NCBI GenBank assembly: GCA_907163375.1
Contig: CAJQUW010007015.1
Span: 62,001-126,000 of the forward strand
DNA length: 64,000 nucleotides
Direction: 5' to 3'
Source of the DNA: Prostheceraeus crozeri
Taxonomy: Eukaryota > Platyhelminthes > Polycladida > Euryleptidae
Part shown: positions 10,200-24,296 of the stretch, piece after piece
How positions within the stretch are numbered: position 1 is the first letter of the stretch
Layout of the letters: each line of letters opens with the position of its first letter
Position numbers and translations under genes: made by a program
The notes under the pieces: model-generated
Databases searched by the model: none
What the model saw: the letters and a program-made list of their open reading frames with translations, nothing else
Told to the model about the DNA's origin: nothing

Positions 10200-13100
10200 A
10201 AATGGATGGGCAACGCAAAGAAAGGATCACAGCGCAGGATCGTAGGCAACTTCTTGAGGGTTTGCCTGCACTGCAAACCAGCACCTCCTAAAGCGAGCTG
10301 AATCACCTCCTAAAGCAAAACACTATTCGCAACTAATGAAAAAATGCTAAAGCATGCGCCTTTTAGAAGGCTAGCCTCTCACCTCCTAAAACATTTTTTC
10401 AGTGCCATATTCTACTTTTCCCTTATGACAATGCATACTACTATCTTTATGCAGCAATAGACGGATTACGCATTGAGATTTATTGCAGTCAAAGCTCTCA
10501 TTATATTCATTCAATATCTATCTCTTGCTTTACAAACAACCCTCTAAAGAAATAAGACCCAGAAACCCCTGTAGTGCTGTTATGCAAGAGAACATGACAT
10601 TAGTGCTGTACAATTCGAATACATAAAACAAACTTTGCTGAAATTCACTTGCAATTTACAAAATTGACACACGGTGCCAAAATGAATACAATCCCAGTTC
10701 TATTGATGCAACAGATACAGCGAAATTTCATGTGTCATGTACAATGAAAATTTTGGCCTGACCACGCAATTTTCGGTGACAAAAATACAAATGCTATATA
10801 ATATTATCAGTGTCGGGATTTTTATTACAGAATTATGTGGATAAAGCATGTGTGAAATCGTAGATCAGCAGTTGCAATTAAGATGAAGTACGGTAATAAA
10901 TAAAGTCTCAAGATGCGAATATCGAATAACAATCAAGTGCTAGATATGCAAATCAATCTCTATTTTTGTTGAATTAAATTACTATCTAAACTAACAGATA
11001 TTGCAGCTCTAAAACATCAAGGAAAACATCAAGGAATTATTATAGAAAGATAGTATCTAAAGAATTCAAAATAATTTATGGCACCAAATAAATTCACAGA
11101 TTTTTGCACTGATCTTGGTGAAGATGTGACGCACACGAAGAAGTCCTTCCAGCAGTTTCTACGTTGGCCAAGTACTGTCGATTGCGTTATAGATTATACG
11201 TTAGAAACAAGACTGCATGTACCATGATGGTGTAGATACTCCATCCGTCAAAACACATATTTAATTTTTGGACACCATATTAGTATTCACTGATATACCA
11301 GTCGAAATGATTGCTGAAAGGAAAAAGGAATTTTAGTTACGAACTATGAATTGAAAGGAAAGAAATAATTAACTTTAAGAGACAAGAACGTCAGATCTAC
11401 ATGTTACATGCAGCAGGCTGAACAATTTTTGAACAAATCAAGATTTTTAATTATTCTTTAATTATTTTTATTACGCTATTTATTTTGATACACGCCTACA
11501 TGATATAATTTATCACTGTTGAATTGAATACATGCACATGTATTTTGATAAAATGTTTGAAACCTCTTGTTGCAGAAAATTGCCTCCTTTCTTTGTTATT
11601 CGATTTTCTACAGATTATGGAAATTCACGAGTTTCAGATCTCCAAAAATAGCACATATTATGCTAATAATCTATATTCACAAGTACTAATTTTCGCTTGA
11701 AAGTTTTAATGCAATGCAATACTGCAGATGTTTCTTATTGATTCTCCCACTTCAGACAGCATACACTGTCTTGCAAACTGCTGTGTCGACAACAAGTTGC
11801 CGTACATATTAATCAGATGAAGACAATATGAGCGTCACAGGTCTCTCTACCAAACATGTATGCGCTAAGTTGACTTCAGAAATAATAACTGACATGGCTA
11901 ATAGGGCTCAAGATCGTCGTTAGAAAATTAATAAAAATGAAAAAATGGAATATCTCCTTTTATAGCCATTGTGAAGGCGTCTGAAACTGTTCAACGTTAG
12001 AGGTTTTGGTTCTATGTGAGTACAGTTCGTTTCAGGAAACCAGCATGATATGCTGATCATGAGATGATTTTATGAGAAAGAATAAAAAAGTTATATTCAA
12101 TAGGTGGACATTTTCTTGCTATCAGAAATACCTCATAATGTATTTTTACAGAATAGAAACATTCTATATTAGTTAATTGATCTTTCTCTTTTTGCGTTGA
12201 AGACTGTTTAGTCATTCCCATTTGTGCTGGAGTCTATTTTTTGTCTTGATATCATGCTACGTTGAGAACTTAGTAATAATGATTAACATGAATAGCAGTC
12301 AACATTCATTGCTAAAATGGACTTACTTTTAAAAGCAGCCAACAGGATGGACTGAATATTTATAGGAAGTCGAGCACTTAAAGCCGTACATTAAAAATAC
12401 GTTTGCATCCAATAGTGTCTGGACATTGTAGAAAAACCGCAGATATTTGAATACTGACAACAAAGACAAATTATTGGCAGAAGATTCTATACAAAAGTAT
12501 AGAAGTTTTAATTTGTCAGTAGTCTGTTGGCCCTAGTTCAACATTCGGAATTTCATATATTTTGATGAATATTTATTAAGCGAATTCACAACAAGTGGCA
12601 GCAGAATTTTAATAGATCAGATAAAACGTTTAAAAGATTGAATGCGAAATTTTAAGCATATGTTTACAAAAACATGTTTCTTCTTAAATGTCCGAATCAG
12701 GAAAGCTGAAGACAATTGTTCTACTACATAATGGAAGCAAATGTCCTTCAGTGTCATCTATTGCATTTTTCGATGTTACCGACTATTATCTGACTATAGA
12801 TTGTCATGACAGTTGGTGATAAATGCATACATAGGCAGGTTACATTCAACTCATCTATGCCTCCAATAAACTATATACAGAACTGATTGTTGTATTTCTA
12901 CTAAAATTCATTGAAATAAACAACTTTTCGAATATTCTGAATATAACTGACCACACATAAATAATACATGTGTACATCAAAGCATTTAGAACCTTGCATT
13001 GAATCCTAAACTGGATGTGCCAATTCAATTAGTCATTCACATGCGTGTATCTGCTATTTTTCTACCTTCGTCCGGAAACCTTACTGGACACACCACTTAC

Positions 13101-14530
13101 GAGCATAACTGTGAGTACTTTGAGCAGTTTCTATGAGAACGCATTTGCTTCTCACAGCCTTTACCGAGCACAGACAACGCGAGTGAATGTACGAAATTGA
13201 CAAATACAATTTATGCCTGCCTTGAAAATTTACATCCTTTTGAAATTTATAATTTGCATTATCCGCAAACATTAATTTAGTCCCGTTATGAAAAGTGGCA
13301 TTTTCACTACAGAAGTCCTAGACTCGATTTACATTAGTGCTATGCAGCATGCATTACAACTCTTTCGATTAGGCTATCAGAGCAACAGGTAACTCACCTC
13401 ATTTTTCAGAGCTACCGTTAGTTGATGAACCAGATTGATTAGTATATATATACCTGTAACGATTGACTGTCACAAGTAAATGTAGAATGCAGATTTTTGG
13501 CCATTTGGTTTCAAGTCTTACTACATTTCTTTTCCATTTATCTCGTACTTCGATAGACGTTGATGGGAAAGATGCAGTCTCCTGGTATGACATCATGATA
13601 CCCATACATTTGCAATTTACTGCAGCACAACTTTACCAGATAATTTCAATAAACAATTTAATTGACGACAGTTCACAATTCACTGACGGAAACTCAACTT
13701 GCCACTCGAAGTCAAAGCCAGCTACATAACCTCGAAGAGATGAAGCGGAGAATAATTCACGTACATACAGCAACGTGAACTTATGATGTCCTCAATAGCA
13801 GCTATTATTATGCGACAGCGTTCCTGCTATCTTGCAAGCAGTGACTCACGCTCTCCTATATGCAGCTGCTTGTGTCTAAGGGTTATTGGTCTCTTCAGTA
13901 TGCTAGCCTACTAATTCAACATAGCTTTCTGAAATTTTAGTGTGTGGACTTTAGGATGCAGATTTCTTCCACTTTAGGAGGTGCCAGATTACAGTTTGGT
14001 AGCTCCTGAGGCCTAAACCACATAGAGAATTTCTGGGTCAAAGAAAACAGTGTGAACAGGTACTGCTATTTTCTCAACATAGAAATTATCAATGTTATGA
14101 AGTGTGCGCGCAAACTCAAGAAAATTCAGCTGCTGGCTGTAGGAAACTTATTGAATCCATACCAGATCAACCCTCGTAGTGTTAGAAAAATAAGGATAGC
14201 TTTACCGACTACTAGACTTCAAGATAGTGAAAACATAATAGTCATAATGTTATTTACATTATCCACTGTTACTTAAGCTTAACTGTCGATTACAGAGTTT
14301 GTAATGAAGTATAAAAGTACTGTACTTTGATGATTCATAATCAACGCTTTTCACGATTTCGACAAACATGAGATGTGTTTCAAAACTTTTGAACAGTACT
14401 GTACATATACATGTACATGAAATATGCAGTGACTGTTGTCGTAAAATATACCGAAACTTCGTTTATTAAATACTTTCCTATTAAATGTCTATTTTCATGA
14501 TAATAAGACATAAATAGCAGCAGAAAGTCA
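10200..14530. other. 4.3 kb without recognisable genes
   Basis: No open frame here shows a known domain. A 12-bp word CACCTCCTAAAG occurs at about 10283 and 10306, a variant at about 10379, and its complement CTTTAGGAGGTG at about 13973. This is compatible with the ends of an old non-autonomous DNA transposon of about 3.7 kb, but the similarity does not extend far beyond the word. The rest is AT-rich and featureless to my reading. Confidence 0.4.
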
Positions 14531-14879
14531 TCAATTAAGAGAGCATGCACTGCATGCAGCACATTGATTTGCGAAATTGTAATAAGTGTATCTATTTTTT
14601 TCGGAATGAAAATCACACACTACTTTAAGCAAAAAGACATGGGGTATGAGTGGAGCAAGATAATACAAACTCGCAAAAGTTACTTGACAAAAATAGACGA
14701 AAAGCAATTCAATAAGCAGAAACATAGAATCATGGACATCACCATTATTTCCTCGATCCAGAAAACGCACTATTGTAGAGAGGAATACAGTATAGGACAA
14801 AAGATTTAATTCTGCGCTGTGTTTTGCATAAAGGCTGGCGAAGCAAACCAGAAAAGAGAGACGTTGAGGAAATAGATGA

Positions 14880-15219
14880 TGCAGAATATTATTTGGGTTT
14901 TCAAGCTTCCTGAATGCTGTCATTGATTGCTTGGGAAACTCGTCTTTCTTTAATATATGGAAGCATTCCACATTCACAATTAAAGTCACATATGATGTTA
15001 TGGCAACGTCGACGAATTTTCTCAATTTTTTTCTCTATTGTTGAGCGATACAAAGACAAGTGACTTGTATTCAAGTACGCCAAGAATCATATTATGATGA
15101 ATTTGCATCAAATCCGCTTTCTGAAGGGCAGAATATTTCTTTAAGCGCTTTAGAAGAAAAATACGACGGCTCGATTTTTTACATATTGATGCAAAACAAG
15201 CGATGACACTGAACACCAT
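14880..15219 (-). pseudogene. CR1/L2-like LINE ORF2 3' remnant
   Basis: The minus strand, over two frames, encodes RRIFLLKRLKKYSALQKADL, a middle part with IEKIRRRCHNI and YIKERR, and then NNILHHLFPQRLSF. These match in order the block after the reverse transcriptase of CR1/L2 elements ('FLRRLRSF...', 'iirkAs.i.G', 'HPLh..f..LPSGrR'). About 110 residues of the C-terminus survive, and the frame changes near 15025 and 14910. Confidence 0.6.
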
Positions 15220-15411
15220 ATGACTCTATAGAGTAAAATCTATTATCAAAAAATGCAAAGAAAAAAGAGCAACTAACTTTAATTGAAAACATCAATCAAG
15301 TGCTGAAAACCATGCAATCAGTCATCGAAAAAATATCATTACTGACTTAGTCTAATTGTTGACCATGGTGGATTGAGATAATAAAGGTAAGCTCGAGTTA
15401 TGCACGCAAGC

Positions 15412-15490
15412 CAGGGCTGGGCACGGTTAACCATTCGCACGGTTGACCAACCGCACGGTTGAGCGCTCGGTTAACCGGAACCGCGCGCGC
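15412..15490 (+). repeat. hAT-like terminal sequence
   Basis: CAGGGCTGGGCACGG is the kind of end seen in hAT transposons. It is followed by a run of related ACGGTTGACC/ACGGTTAACC units and a GC-rich stretch unlike the surroundings. The matching opposite end is not in the window, so this is either a truncated or solo end. Confidence 0.35.
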
Positions 15491-15499
15491 GGATTGTAG

Positions 15500-18400
15500 T
15501 ATCTATAAGTAGTAAGTAGCATACCATTACCGAATTCGTAGACCTATCTAGATATCTAACGAAGGCGAAGGCCAGGAAGGTAGAGGTTATTTTTTATTTT
15601 GTTGTTTTGTCTGTTTTTTGATAGCCACACTCGGCATATAAATTATAAAATTGTAATTACTCTCTTTTCTTTTTTTTTCTGCTATTTTACCTTTTTGCAA
15701 CCTGCACATTTTGGTTTGCTTTGTATCATTACCTCTGATGTTATGTGTGTCAAATGTCTATGCGCTATCATACTAATACAGCATTATATACGGTACAGTA
15801 CGGTGGATGGTATTCAAATTGTGAATAGGTTATAAGTAAAAATAAATGAGCTAAGTTTAATTATACACGCCGACATATGTACATAAATGTAGCATGAATG
15901 AGTATAATAATAAATGAGAAATGTGTACCGACATACATTATTGTACAGTAGTTTAGACATACAAATATGTAATCGTTTTTTTTTTTTAACAATTTACCAT
16001 TTCATTTTTGAGTGAAAACAAAAGTTTCATTGCCTCATGTAACAAAAAAAGTCATGTTTTTTTTTTAAAAAAACAACAACTGATTCGATTTTTGGACGAA
16101 CTTGCTCGACCTAGTGGCGATGAACCCTATGAGGCGATATGCACGAGAGAAAAAAAAAAGGTGCTGCAAAGCACTGTTTCCTGCTTTCACAATATCTGGT
16201 TATTGCAATTTTGTCGGAAATCGCAATTTCCTCCTTTCTCCTCCCAATTCTCTCTCCTCTCTTTGGGATCATCGATTGTGACCGAATTCCTTTATCCCTC
16301 AGCTTCATTTCCTCTAGATTTCGATCAGCTCTGTCAATGTGTGGATCCTGGCGGAAAAGGAAGGGATTCGAAGTGGCGCGAGGTCTCCTAGTGGAAACGC
16401 GTTAAAATGAGCTTAGAATGAGCTTTGCCGATCGGCTTTGGCCGATGAATGCAGGCCTTCTACTAAAAAAAAGCTGATGAAGGAGCAAATGAAAAAAATA
16501 TGATGTTGGCAGGAAATATTAAAGTAAATATATGAACAATATTATAATATTACAAACAAAAAATACTGGTTTGGTAATGAATCGCAAATTAAACTTATTC
16601 ATAAACCATAACCATATTAATTATTGCATATCAAATGACAAATAGCAAACATAAAATGTACATATCATTTAGAATTGTTGTTTTTAAATTATACAATGTC
16701 AAATCTATTTCGATTTATTTGATAAATTATTTCAATTTCATGACCAACATCATTTTTAGGGTATACCTTTCTATTATATAATATATAGTCCCTTGTGTTT
16801 AAATGCTTAAAAGATCAAAATTTATAAATCTACATTTATCTGCAACAAGCGCCACAAAGAGGAAACTAAAAAAAATGGAAAAATTTCTGTATTCCTAGAT
16901 TTAAAATTAAATAGACACAGCATGTAAGGTAAAGCTACCTTTTAGTTGATTTATAGGAGAACCGAAGCATTTATTGAATATCAAGATAGTTAATGAAAGG
17001 TAATCGTATATTTTTAGTAAAATACGTTGTAGCCCTAAAGATTACTTATTTTGTAAAATCTTCAATTTTAATAGAAAGTACGATGTACAAAAGAAATTTA
17101 CTTAATTTTAGAGCTCGGATTTGTTTAACTAGTAAATAACTATGTCATCTATAGCTCTTCAAAGGTAAATGTAGTAACAGAAAAATGTGTATATCTTCTC
17201 CAGTTTGTTCACAAGTAAAATTGACTCTATTTTACTCATGACGAGTTACAGATCAACTTTCATTTTCATTTACTCATTTATGAGCTTCATTTGTTTTCCA
17301 AATCATTTTTGAGATGAATCCGATCAAAAGGGACTGAGATTGTCCGGAAAATTCGCGGATCAAGGGCTGAAGAAAAGAGATTGACATCATATATGCAAAG
17401 ATTGCATAATTTCATGCAAAGCAAAATATTTATCAGTCAATCTTTGATAAAGATAATATGAATTTCAGAAAAGACTTCTTTCTTTTCATTCATTCAAAAA
17501 TGAATGTGGTTTGCTCATTATTGGCATATTAATGTGGTCGGTTTCGGTTTATGACAATGAATCTTGAATACCACCAAATTGTCGTTCCAGTTTACAAACC
17601 TTTCTTCCTATAGGGACCACAACTCGGTGGGGTTCCATCAAGACGTCTCAATTTCATTGAGAATCTCTAACCCTTCTGAGGGTAGTAAAAGGTTCAAGAA
17701 GCCAAAACTACGATTGCGTGAGAACTTGGAAGTTCATTACAAGGTTTGGGCTCACCATCTTCGTAAGAATATCTTTGGCAAGCCGCTCCTAGTCCCAATC
17801 CGCAACCGACTAGGAGTTCCCCCTTAAATAAATAATTAATAAGAGGGAAAATCATCATCGAATCCAACAAACATGATAGAAGCATACGGCCATTCAATGT
17901 CAGGACAGTTGAAGAAGTATATTGTTGTACAACTCATTCTCATTTGATTGACAACTTTCTTTATAAGGGGGTACCTTAAGGGTGAGTTATTTGATGCTTT
18001 GAAAAGATAGGAAGGGATTGTTGAAGTCCTATTGCATTCAAGGAGCTAACGTGAGGAAAACATTCTAATATTTATATTTAGTACTCAGTTAAGGACAGTT
18101 AATCATTAGCATATAAGTTGAGAGTGACTTGTATAGTTGGTGGATTCATAATTTGTCTATACATTCAAAAAGTAAGAAATTCAATTTTCATTGAATGTAG
18201 GTGCCATATGGGCAATACGATTTCGAAGATTTCATCGCATGCCAAGGATTTAGTCAGTGGGAGCAAACTTTTTTGGGACCAGGGGGGATTACTATGAATA
18301 ATATAAAGAGGTTTATATGGGAGGGAGTAAATCATCATTTAAAGGCAAATCCATTGTGCCATAATAAAACCAAAAAAAGAAACACGATAAGGTGATAAAA

Positions 18401-20030
18401 TATCAAATTCAATTAAATACTTGTATTGTCATCATATTATGTGTTAATATAATTTCAACCGTCATAAACATCCTACTGTGCATTTCTTAGTGTACACATC
18501 AATTCATTTTTGTTGTGTATCTTTTAAATCAAAAAAGAACTGGATTTATCAAACAATTATACAGTATAATAAACTATCATATAAATGTTATAATAATTTA
18601 TACGAGCGTTTCAATAAAGATTTCTCTAAGTACTTAGCTGATATGTTTTACACTGTCAACTCTACTTTTAGGATTAACTCAGTTAAAAGTATGTCTTTAA
18701 ACCAAATTCATATTTACTTGCATTTCTGGAATTATGAGAATTTCTTGAAGAGTCCGATCAATATGATATTGTATGAATTACGGATCTTCATGAATGTGAG
18801 AAATTTTGAATCATCCATGCAATTCGTCAGCTGGAGTTCTATATTCTAAGCATGGTGAATTTGATGTATTTTTCTTGTGCTTACAATAAGAATCTGTTTC
18901 CTGCAATTGATGCTTTCTGCTAGACGTCCAAATTTGGTCAGTTGTAGACAATGTTTGCAGTCTGTGTCAAATTGAGTCGTTATAGTTTTCAAATATCTGC
19001 AGTGCAATTTTCTTGTGAATTGAGATAGATGATATCTTTGTGGCTTGTGTCTGGTGTGCTTGGATTCATTTTCGATTTCTGGGCGCAATCGATTCAGTGT
19101 CTTGAAAACTACGATAGACGCGTAAGGAGTGTCCACGCGGGTGGTTGCTTAGTCCTTCAAGGTGTAAGCTGCTGGCTTGCGAGCTCTACCATGTTTTCAA
19201 TTTTGGTTGCACTGCTTTTGACAAAAATCAATAAGTTCACTTTTTGGAGTGTGATGCTCCAGAATGACACATTCGTACCTACGTCACCATCTTTGTCTGG
19301 CGTCCGTTCGTTACGTCAAAGCTGCTTACTTTGTCTTAGCCAAGGGGACATCAGTGAATTGACAGATGCTTTGATACAAGAATGTCTGCCATGCTTTCCA
19401 CCTCCCAGGAAAAACATGCGTGTTTACCTTCCCCCATCTGTCTTTGTACTTGCTTTTGAAAACTGATGCATTATCGCTTTCCACCGCTTCCAACAGAAGA
19501 TCCTAAATCAAGTTGCACGAGTTTGCAAAGAGCGACATCCTATTCGTTCTTGGTCGACGCATTCACCGTCAAAAACCTTTTCCCACGCGCACTAAATTTA
19601 CCACAATCACGTTGGTTAAATACACTATTTAATTGGATGATAAAACGCACTTCGTGTTTCCTCGGCACGACACCATTCCGCACGGTTCACAATTCTAGCA
19701 CACCATTTCACTCATCTGCACCAAGAAACCACCGGACGCAAGCTCGAGTGAAGTGATACAAAAAAGTCAGGAAATATCCAACATGATACTTTGCAAATCC
19801 GATAGATGTATGAGCTCGTTCCTCCCATTGTGAGCATCAAGTTTATGCATCAATGGCATCATTGTGCCATTTTTTTACAATTTTGGATCTTGATATAGGT
19901 ATTGCGATCAACTTATCTTTGAAAAATGCATATTAATAATTGTATTTTTTGTCAATTTGAACAAAAGTTCAATTTTTAGATTTACTTTCTGTTGCCATAT
20001 TAATTGCATAGACTTTGAGAATGATATCAT
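15500..20030. other. 4.5 kb without supported genes
   Basis: Open frames at 16008-16405, 17564-17827 and 18478-19756 are short, overlap on opposite strands and show no domain I recognise. Poly(T) tracts lie at about 15671 and 15977. The stretch 19029-19756 is less AT-rich than its neighbours and could hold an unidentified exon or promoter, but nothing decides this. Confidence 0.35.
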
Positions 20031-20035
20031 ATATA

Positions 20036-20068
20036 CAGGGTTGATCATAAAAAACGGACCACCTAAAT
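20036..20068 (+). repeat. Solo Tc1-like terminal repeat
   Basis: TA followed by CAGGGTTGATCATAAAAAAC resembles the terminal repeat of the Tc1 element at 663 (CATAAAAA followed by a GGA-CACC motif). The opposite end and transposase were not found nearby, so this is a truncated relic. Confidence 0.45.
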
Positions 20069-20069
20069 T

Positions 20070-21700
20070 ATATTAAACTTCAATCGATTCTCCTGCTTTT
20101 CAATTTCATGTTACATTGACATGCCATACACCATTCGAGAGCTTATGTTCTCAACTTTTCAATGAGCTATTATATATTTGCATCCGTCATTGTTTACGGT
20201 GGACAGAGGTCAAAATGTAAAAATCACCTCTTTCAAAAATCTCAAATTTTCGATATGGAAGCATGCGTGCATAATAATGAATCAAACACGAGGTGCAAGG
20301 GCTTTCTCTGAGCATACTTCTGATGTTTTACTCGTCGAAATCGGTGTACTGTTAGAGAAGTTATGATGTTCCAAATCTATACCATAATTTGTTGTTTCTG
20401 AATGTTGTTGAAAAGTTGTTTACATCTTTTGGCGCTAACGAGGTCATTTTCACGCTTTCAATATCTATGGTGTCTAGACGTCTGCTCTACACATTCAAAT
20501 CAAATTGTTGGATGACACAGATAAGCCAATTCAGTGTTGAAACACTTGGTGGACAAAAACAGCAGCTACAATTATTATCACTAAAGACTTATCACACAGT
20601 TGTATGATAAGAAAATAAGATACCGTTGCTTTACGCTTTAATGTTTACATGTACTTTCACTGCCGGGTCTAAGAAGCTTACGCAACTGATCTTATTTGAG
20701 AACACGAAATGAAAATATTTTTGAAAATGATGCTAATTAACTGTGAGAAGACGAATCAAATTAGTCGCTTGAGCCAAACCGATGTGAATTTCTTGTACAT
20801 AGCTCATAAGACATATATCATTTGTTTTTTCTAATTTTTAATCAAATATATGAATGCGATGCCAGATTGAATTACGCAAACTGATAAAGCTTTTCCTTGA
20901 CAACATACCAGCATTCATGTGCTGATAGTGGACCGGATGGCTTATATGGATTTAATTGTTACTAATTGCACATTCATAAATGATATGCTGTTCATATCAC
21001 AGTACAGCGCAATTGCCACTTTTTCAAGATATCTAGCATCAATTGAACAGCTGCATTTGCTACTGTCAAGGAGCAAAAGAAGAGCAGTTTTAAAACAATA
21101 GTCTTAAAATGCGCCTTTTTATACACTTATCAAGGTCCCAATGATTGAAGAGTGTGATCTTGATTACGTGTGCCTTGACATTTTATTCACAGCGAGAGCA
21201 TAGTGCGATAAGTCAGCCAATAATTTCACTGTTTATCTATGGCTTGATAGATAGATGGATGCGAATGCACAGAATGTTGCCAAGAAATGCCGTCAATTCG
21301 TCACTGACAAATGCAAGTAGTGCATAAGAAGTATGAGAAACGCACTTAAATTTACCTAGCATGCTAATTATTTACCTCAAATCCATTCTGGGTACGGCTC
21401 TATTATAAAGGGCTAGATTGGAAATAGACGTGTTTTTACATTGTATACAACGACACCAGTGAAAATCAGCTAATATTGCATGAATTTGAAAATATTTGTT
21501 ATCGAGCAACTTTTCATTGCCTCTTTTTAGTAATTTCAGAACTAAAACGCATTTTACTAATAAATTAAGAAATTTTTATTTGTCTAAAAGCAAAGTTCAA
21601 ATTGCAAAAAATGGGCCTAAGAGTCTAACATTCTGCTTTTTCATGCGTTATGCAAAACGCAGTTGTAAATAAGAGCACTGCTTTATTGTCAGTAGGAGGA
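20070..21700. other. 1.6 kb without supported genes
   Basis: Only short open frames without recognisable domains. I see no repeats or RNA genes here. Confidence 0.4.
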
Positions 21701-21734
21701 CACTCCATATTTGATGGAAATATCAGAAAGTAAA

Positions 21735-22212
21735 AACACTTTATCGCAAGCGCTTTCGACCGACACCGCCAGTCATTATCAAGCGACTGTTCGTTTATTG
21801 TTGGATCAATCAGAGATAAACAGTTATCACAGGGAAGTTTCTAGACCAAATTCGTTTACATTAAGACACATTACAAAAATCCTAAACTAACAACAAAAAT
21901 ACGTCAATGAGCATGTTACTCTTAAAATTCTGCAAGTAATGCACATCAAAGTAAAAACAAAGATAAGAAAGAAGACGCTAGCTAAAGAACAGAGTCATAA
22001 AAAGACCCAAGATCTATCTTGGTTCGGTTGTTGGAACGGAAATGTTTAGTCCAAAGATATTCATTCACTATTCTCCTCTTCCAGGAGCGTTCCCTGTCCA
22101 CCACAGTCATGGAATCAATGTCGATCCTATGACCACTGTCCATCACATGCTTTGCTAGCTCGGATCGGTCGACGTCAAGCTCACGTATCATCCAAGAGCA
22201 CTGCTGATACAA
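21735..22212 (-). mobile_element. Penelope-like element, 3' end fragment
   Basis: The minus-strand frame 22212-21982 encodes the C-terminal part of a Penelope-type GIY-YIG endonuclease: SELAKHVMDSGHRIDIDSM, a RERSWKRRIVNE block and NNRTKIDLG. These follow the usual order ('laeH....H.idw', 'E..w..R.i.Ea', 'N...G'). The GIY-YIG core and reverse transcriptase are missing. A non-coding tail to about 21735 contains a short hairpin flanked by TTGATAATGAC and GGTCGAAAGC. The fragment starts abruptly, as 5'-truncated retroelements do. Confidence 0.65.
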
Positions 22213-23229
22213 TTATTTCAATTAGACTTTATTGCATTACTTTATGGCAATAATTAGATCTGAAGAGCGCATGTTATATAGGAATAATACAAATGAAAGC
22301 CATTTGTTTCATTTTTGGTTGAAAGCAGAGTAAAGTAAACTTACAATTCACCAGACACATGACGAAATGACTTTTCTGAACAGAACAATGATTCACGTCT
22401 TTTCTTGTGATCATGCAGCTAGATTGTTTCTTTGTAATAAGTCCAGGGCCTGGCTATGGCTGTACACGTATATCTTTGCTGTGCTCACCGTCGCCCGGCC
22501 ACGCCTCACACGACTGCCAAGCTAGGCAATAATCTGTATATGTAATTTTGTGGTAAGAAATTACATGATAAACCGAAAAAAATAAATATGAACTATCAGA
22601 AAACCTGATGCAAAATTGGCTTGAGCAAATAAAAACAAACAATGCATATACCAATATGTTTGTTATACATTGCACATTGACAACATCTTTGACATTGACA
22701 GACATGCGGCGATCAATTCCAGTTGGCCCTAAAATGCCTTCTGTTAATTATTTGAATTATTTGCAATACATAGCCACATTTCAGTTTCAGCCTGGTGAAT
22801 AACTCGAAGATCGTTGTTGACATGGATGAGCCTTATTAATAGGCAATTACTCAGTGTGATATTCGGATTCTCACTGAAATTGTTAATAGTCATGAATTCT
22901 ACAGGTGTTTATCAATTGATGCCCCATCAGTCTTCATGTGAATATTTTTTCTTTCACTTGGATTGATAGTGCTGCATTAAATTACTGTATTACCGCTCTC
23001 ATCTTCAACATTTTTTTCAGAGAAACTAATGAATGAATATTCTTGAAACTTGCCATATAATATCAGTGAATTATGCTTTATATCATATGCCATTTTAAAG
23101 CTTTTTGTCGCATTGCACATCGCACAGTCGACAAAACAGCAATTTCGCTCCATTGCCGTAATGCTTTTTTTGCCACGATAAGGACCGTACTGAAATGGTT
23201 TTAAATTTAGGCATCTATTTCTCATCTAG
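22213..23229. other. 1 kb without supported genes
   Basis: Short open frames only (for example 22454-22705 and 22977-23225 on the minus strand), none with a domain I recognise. Confidence 0.4.
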
Positions 23230-24109
23230 CAGTGGCGTCTTCTTCGCACCTGCGAGGCCTTTGGCGCATCCTCAAAAATAATTTTCCAACAGTTATAAAA
23301 ATGAAAAGTGTCATCATTTATTTAAATTCGATAGCTTCTCGTGATAGCTGTCCACAGCTTTCCGTCTCAAAATCAGACTCTCAACCTCAAGAGTGAACAG
23401 TTTTGCAGCACATGCTCGAATCACAGTTGTTTTCTTCGAACAATTAGACACATAAGCTAGTCGTGTGTTCAGACGGAGCATTGATGTTCAGATAGAGCGA
23501 AAGAGAGTTGTATGCGTGTGAGGCAGTAAGCGCACGCGCCCGCGGCAATATTGGTTTTCCCGATAGACATAATGCTTTGCCTTCTCCAATTTTTTCAATG
23601 AAATTCTACGAAACTCTTGATCAAGGCGCGGTGCCTAAATACAGTAAGGGAAGCGCAACCCAATTGTTCCTGGATTCGTTTAATGTCAGAGAGGCCATTA
23701 CGTCGACAGTAGCAGATGGCTGACGTTCAGACAAGACTGTGATCAGATGATGAGCGTTCTTCAATGAATGCAGAGTAATGCATCTGACTCGAACACCCAG
23801 ATTCGGTAGAATTCCATTAAAAATAAAATGCCACAAGTAGGTTCTTCATTTTATTTCCACGAGATCTTTCGTCCAGTTCTCTTCATGGTGGATACACTGG
23901 AAATGAACGTATGATACACACTGCTATTGACTGTTGACACGATTCAAAGACATTCTGCACACAACGTGACACAATTTGCGGACGGAAGGTGGTGGAATAG
24001 ATATCTGCAACTCAAGGTGCAATTAAGACCAAATGAATTTTACAAAAAGAAGTAATTGCGACAGCTAGAAAATACGAAATCAAATGAAGTTATACTAAAA
24101 ACATTAGGG

Positions 24110-24245
24110 AAAAGGAAAAGTATACTAAGCATGTACAAATAAAATAGAAAGCAAGGAAAAAAAGATTAACAAACAACAGGTAAATAATAAGAATAAATAA
24201 ATAAAAAATAAAAACAAAAATATAAAATAAATAAAGATAAAGTTA
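24110..24245. repeat. A-rich low-complexity tract
   Basis: Runs of AATAA/AAATAAAT units over about 130 bp, just 3' (on the minus strand) of the Penelope-like fragment. May be its 3' tail or independent low-complexity sequence. Confidence 0.5.
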
Positions 24246-24296
24246 CCAAGGCAAAGACAGGGAGTAGATAAAATCCTTTTGAACACACAGATCAGG

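Noticed and set aside
14531-15025. 164-residue minus-strand open frame
   Set aside because: Part of it coincides with the C-terminus of a decayed LINE ORF2; the rest is AT-rich and has no domain.
16008-16405. Overlapping open frames on both strands
   Set aside because: Short, mutually overlapping, no recognisable motif; one includes poly-Lys from an A-run.
18846-19756. Several overlapping frames of 96-145 residues
   Set aside because: No domain, no consistent strand; could be chance in a less AT-rich patch.
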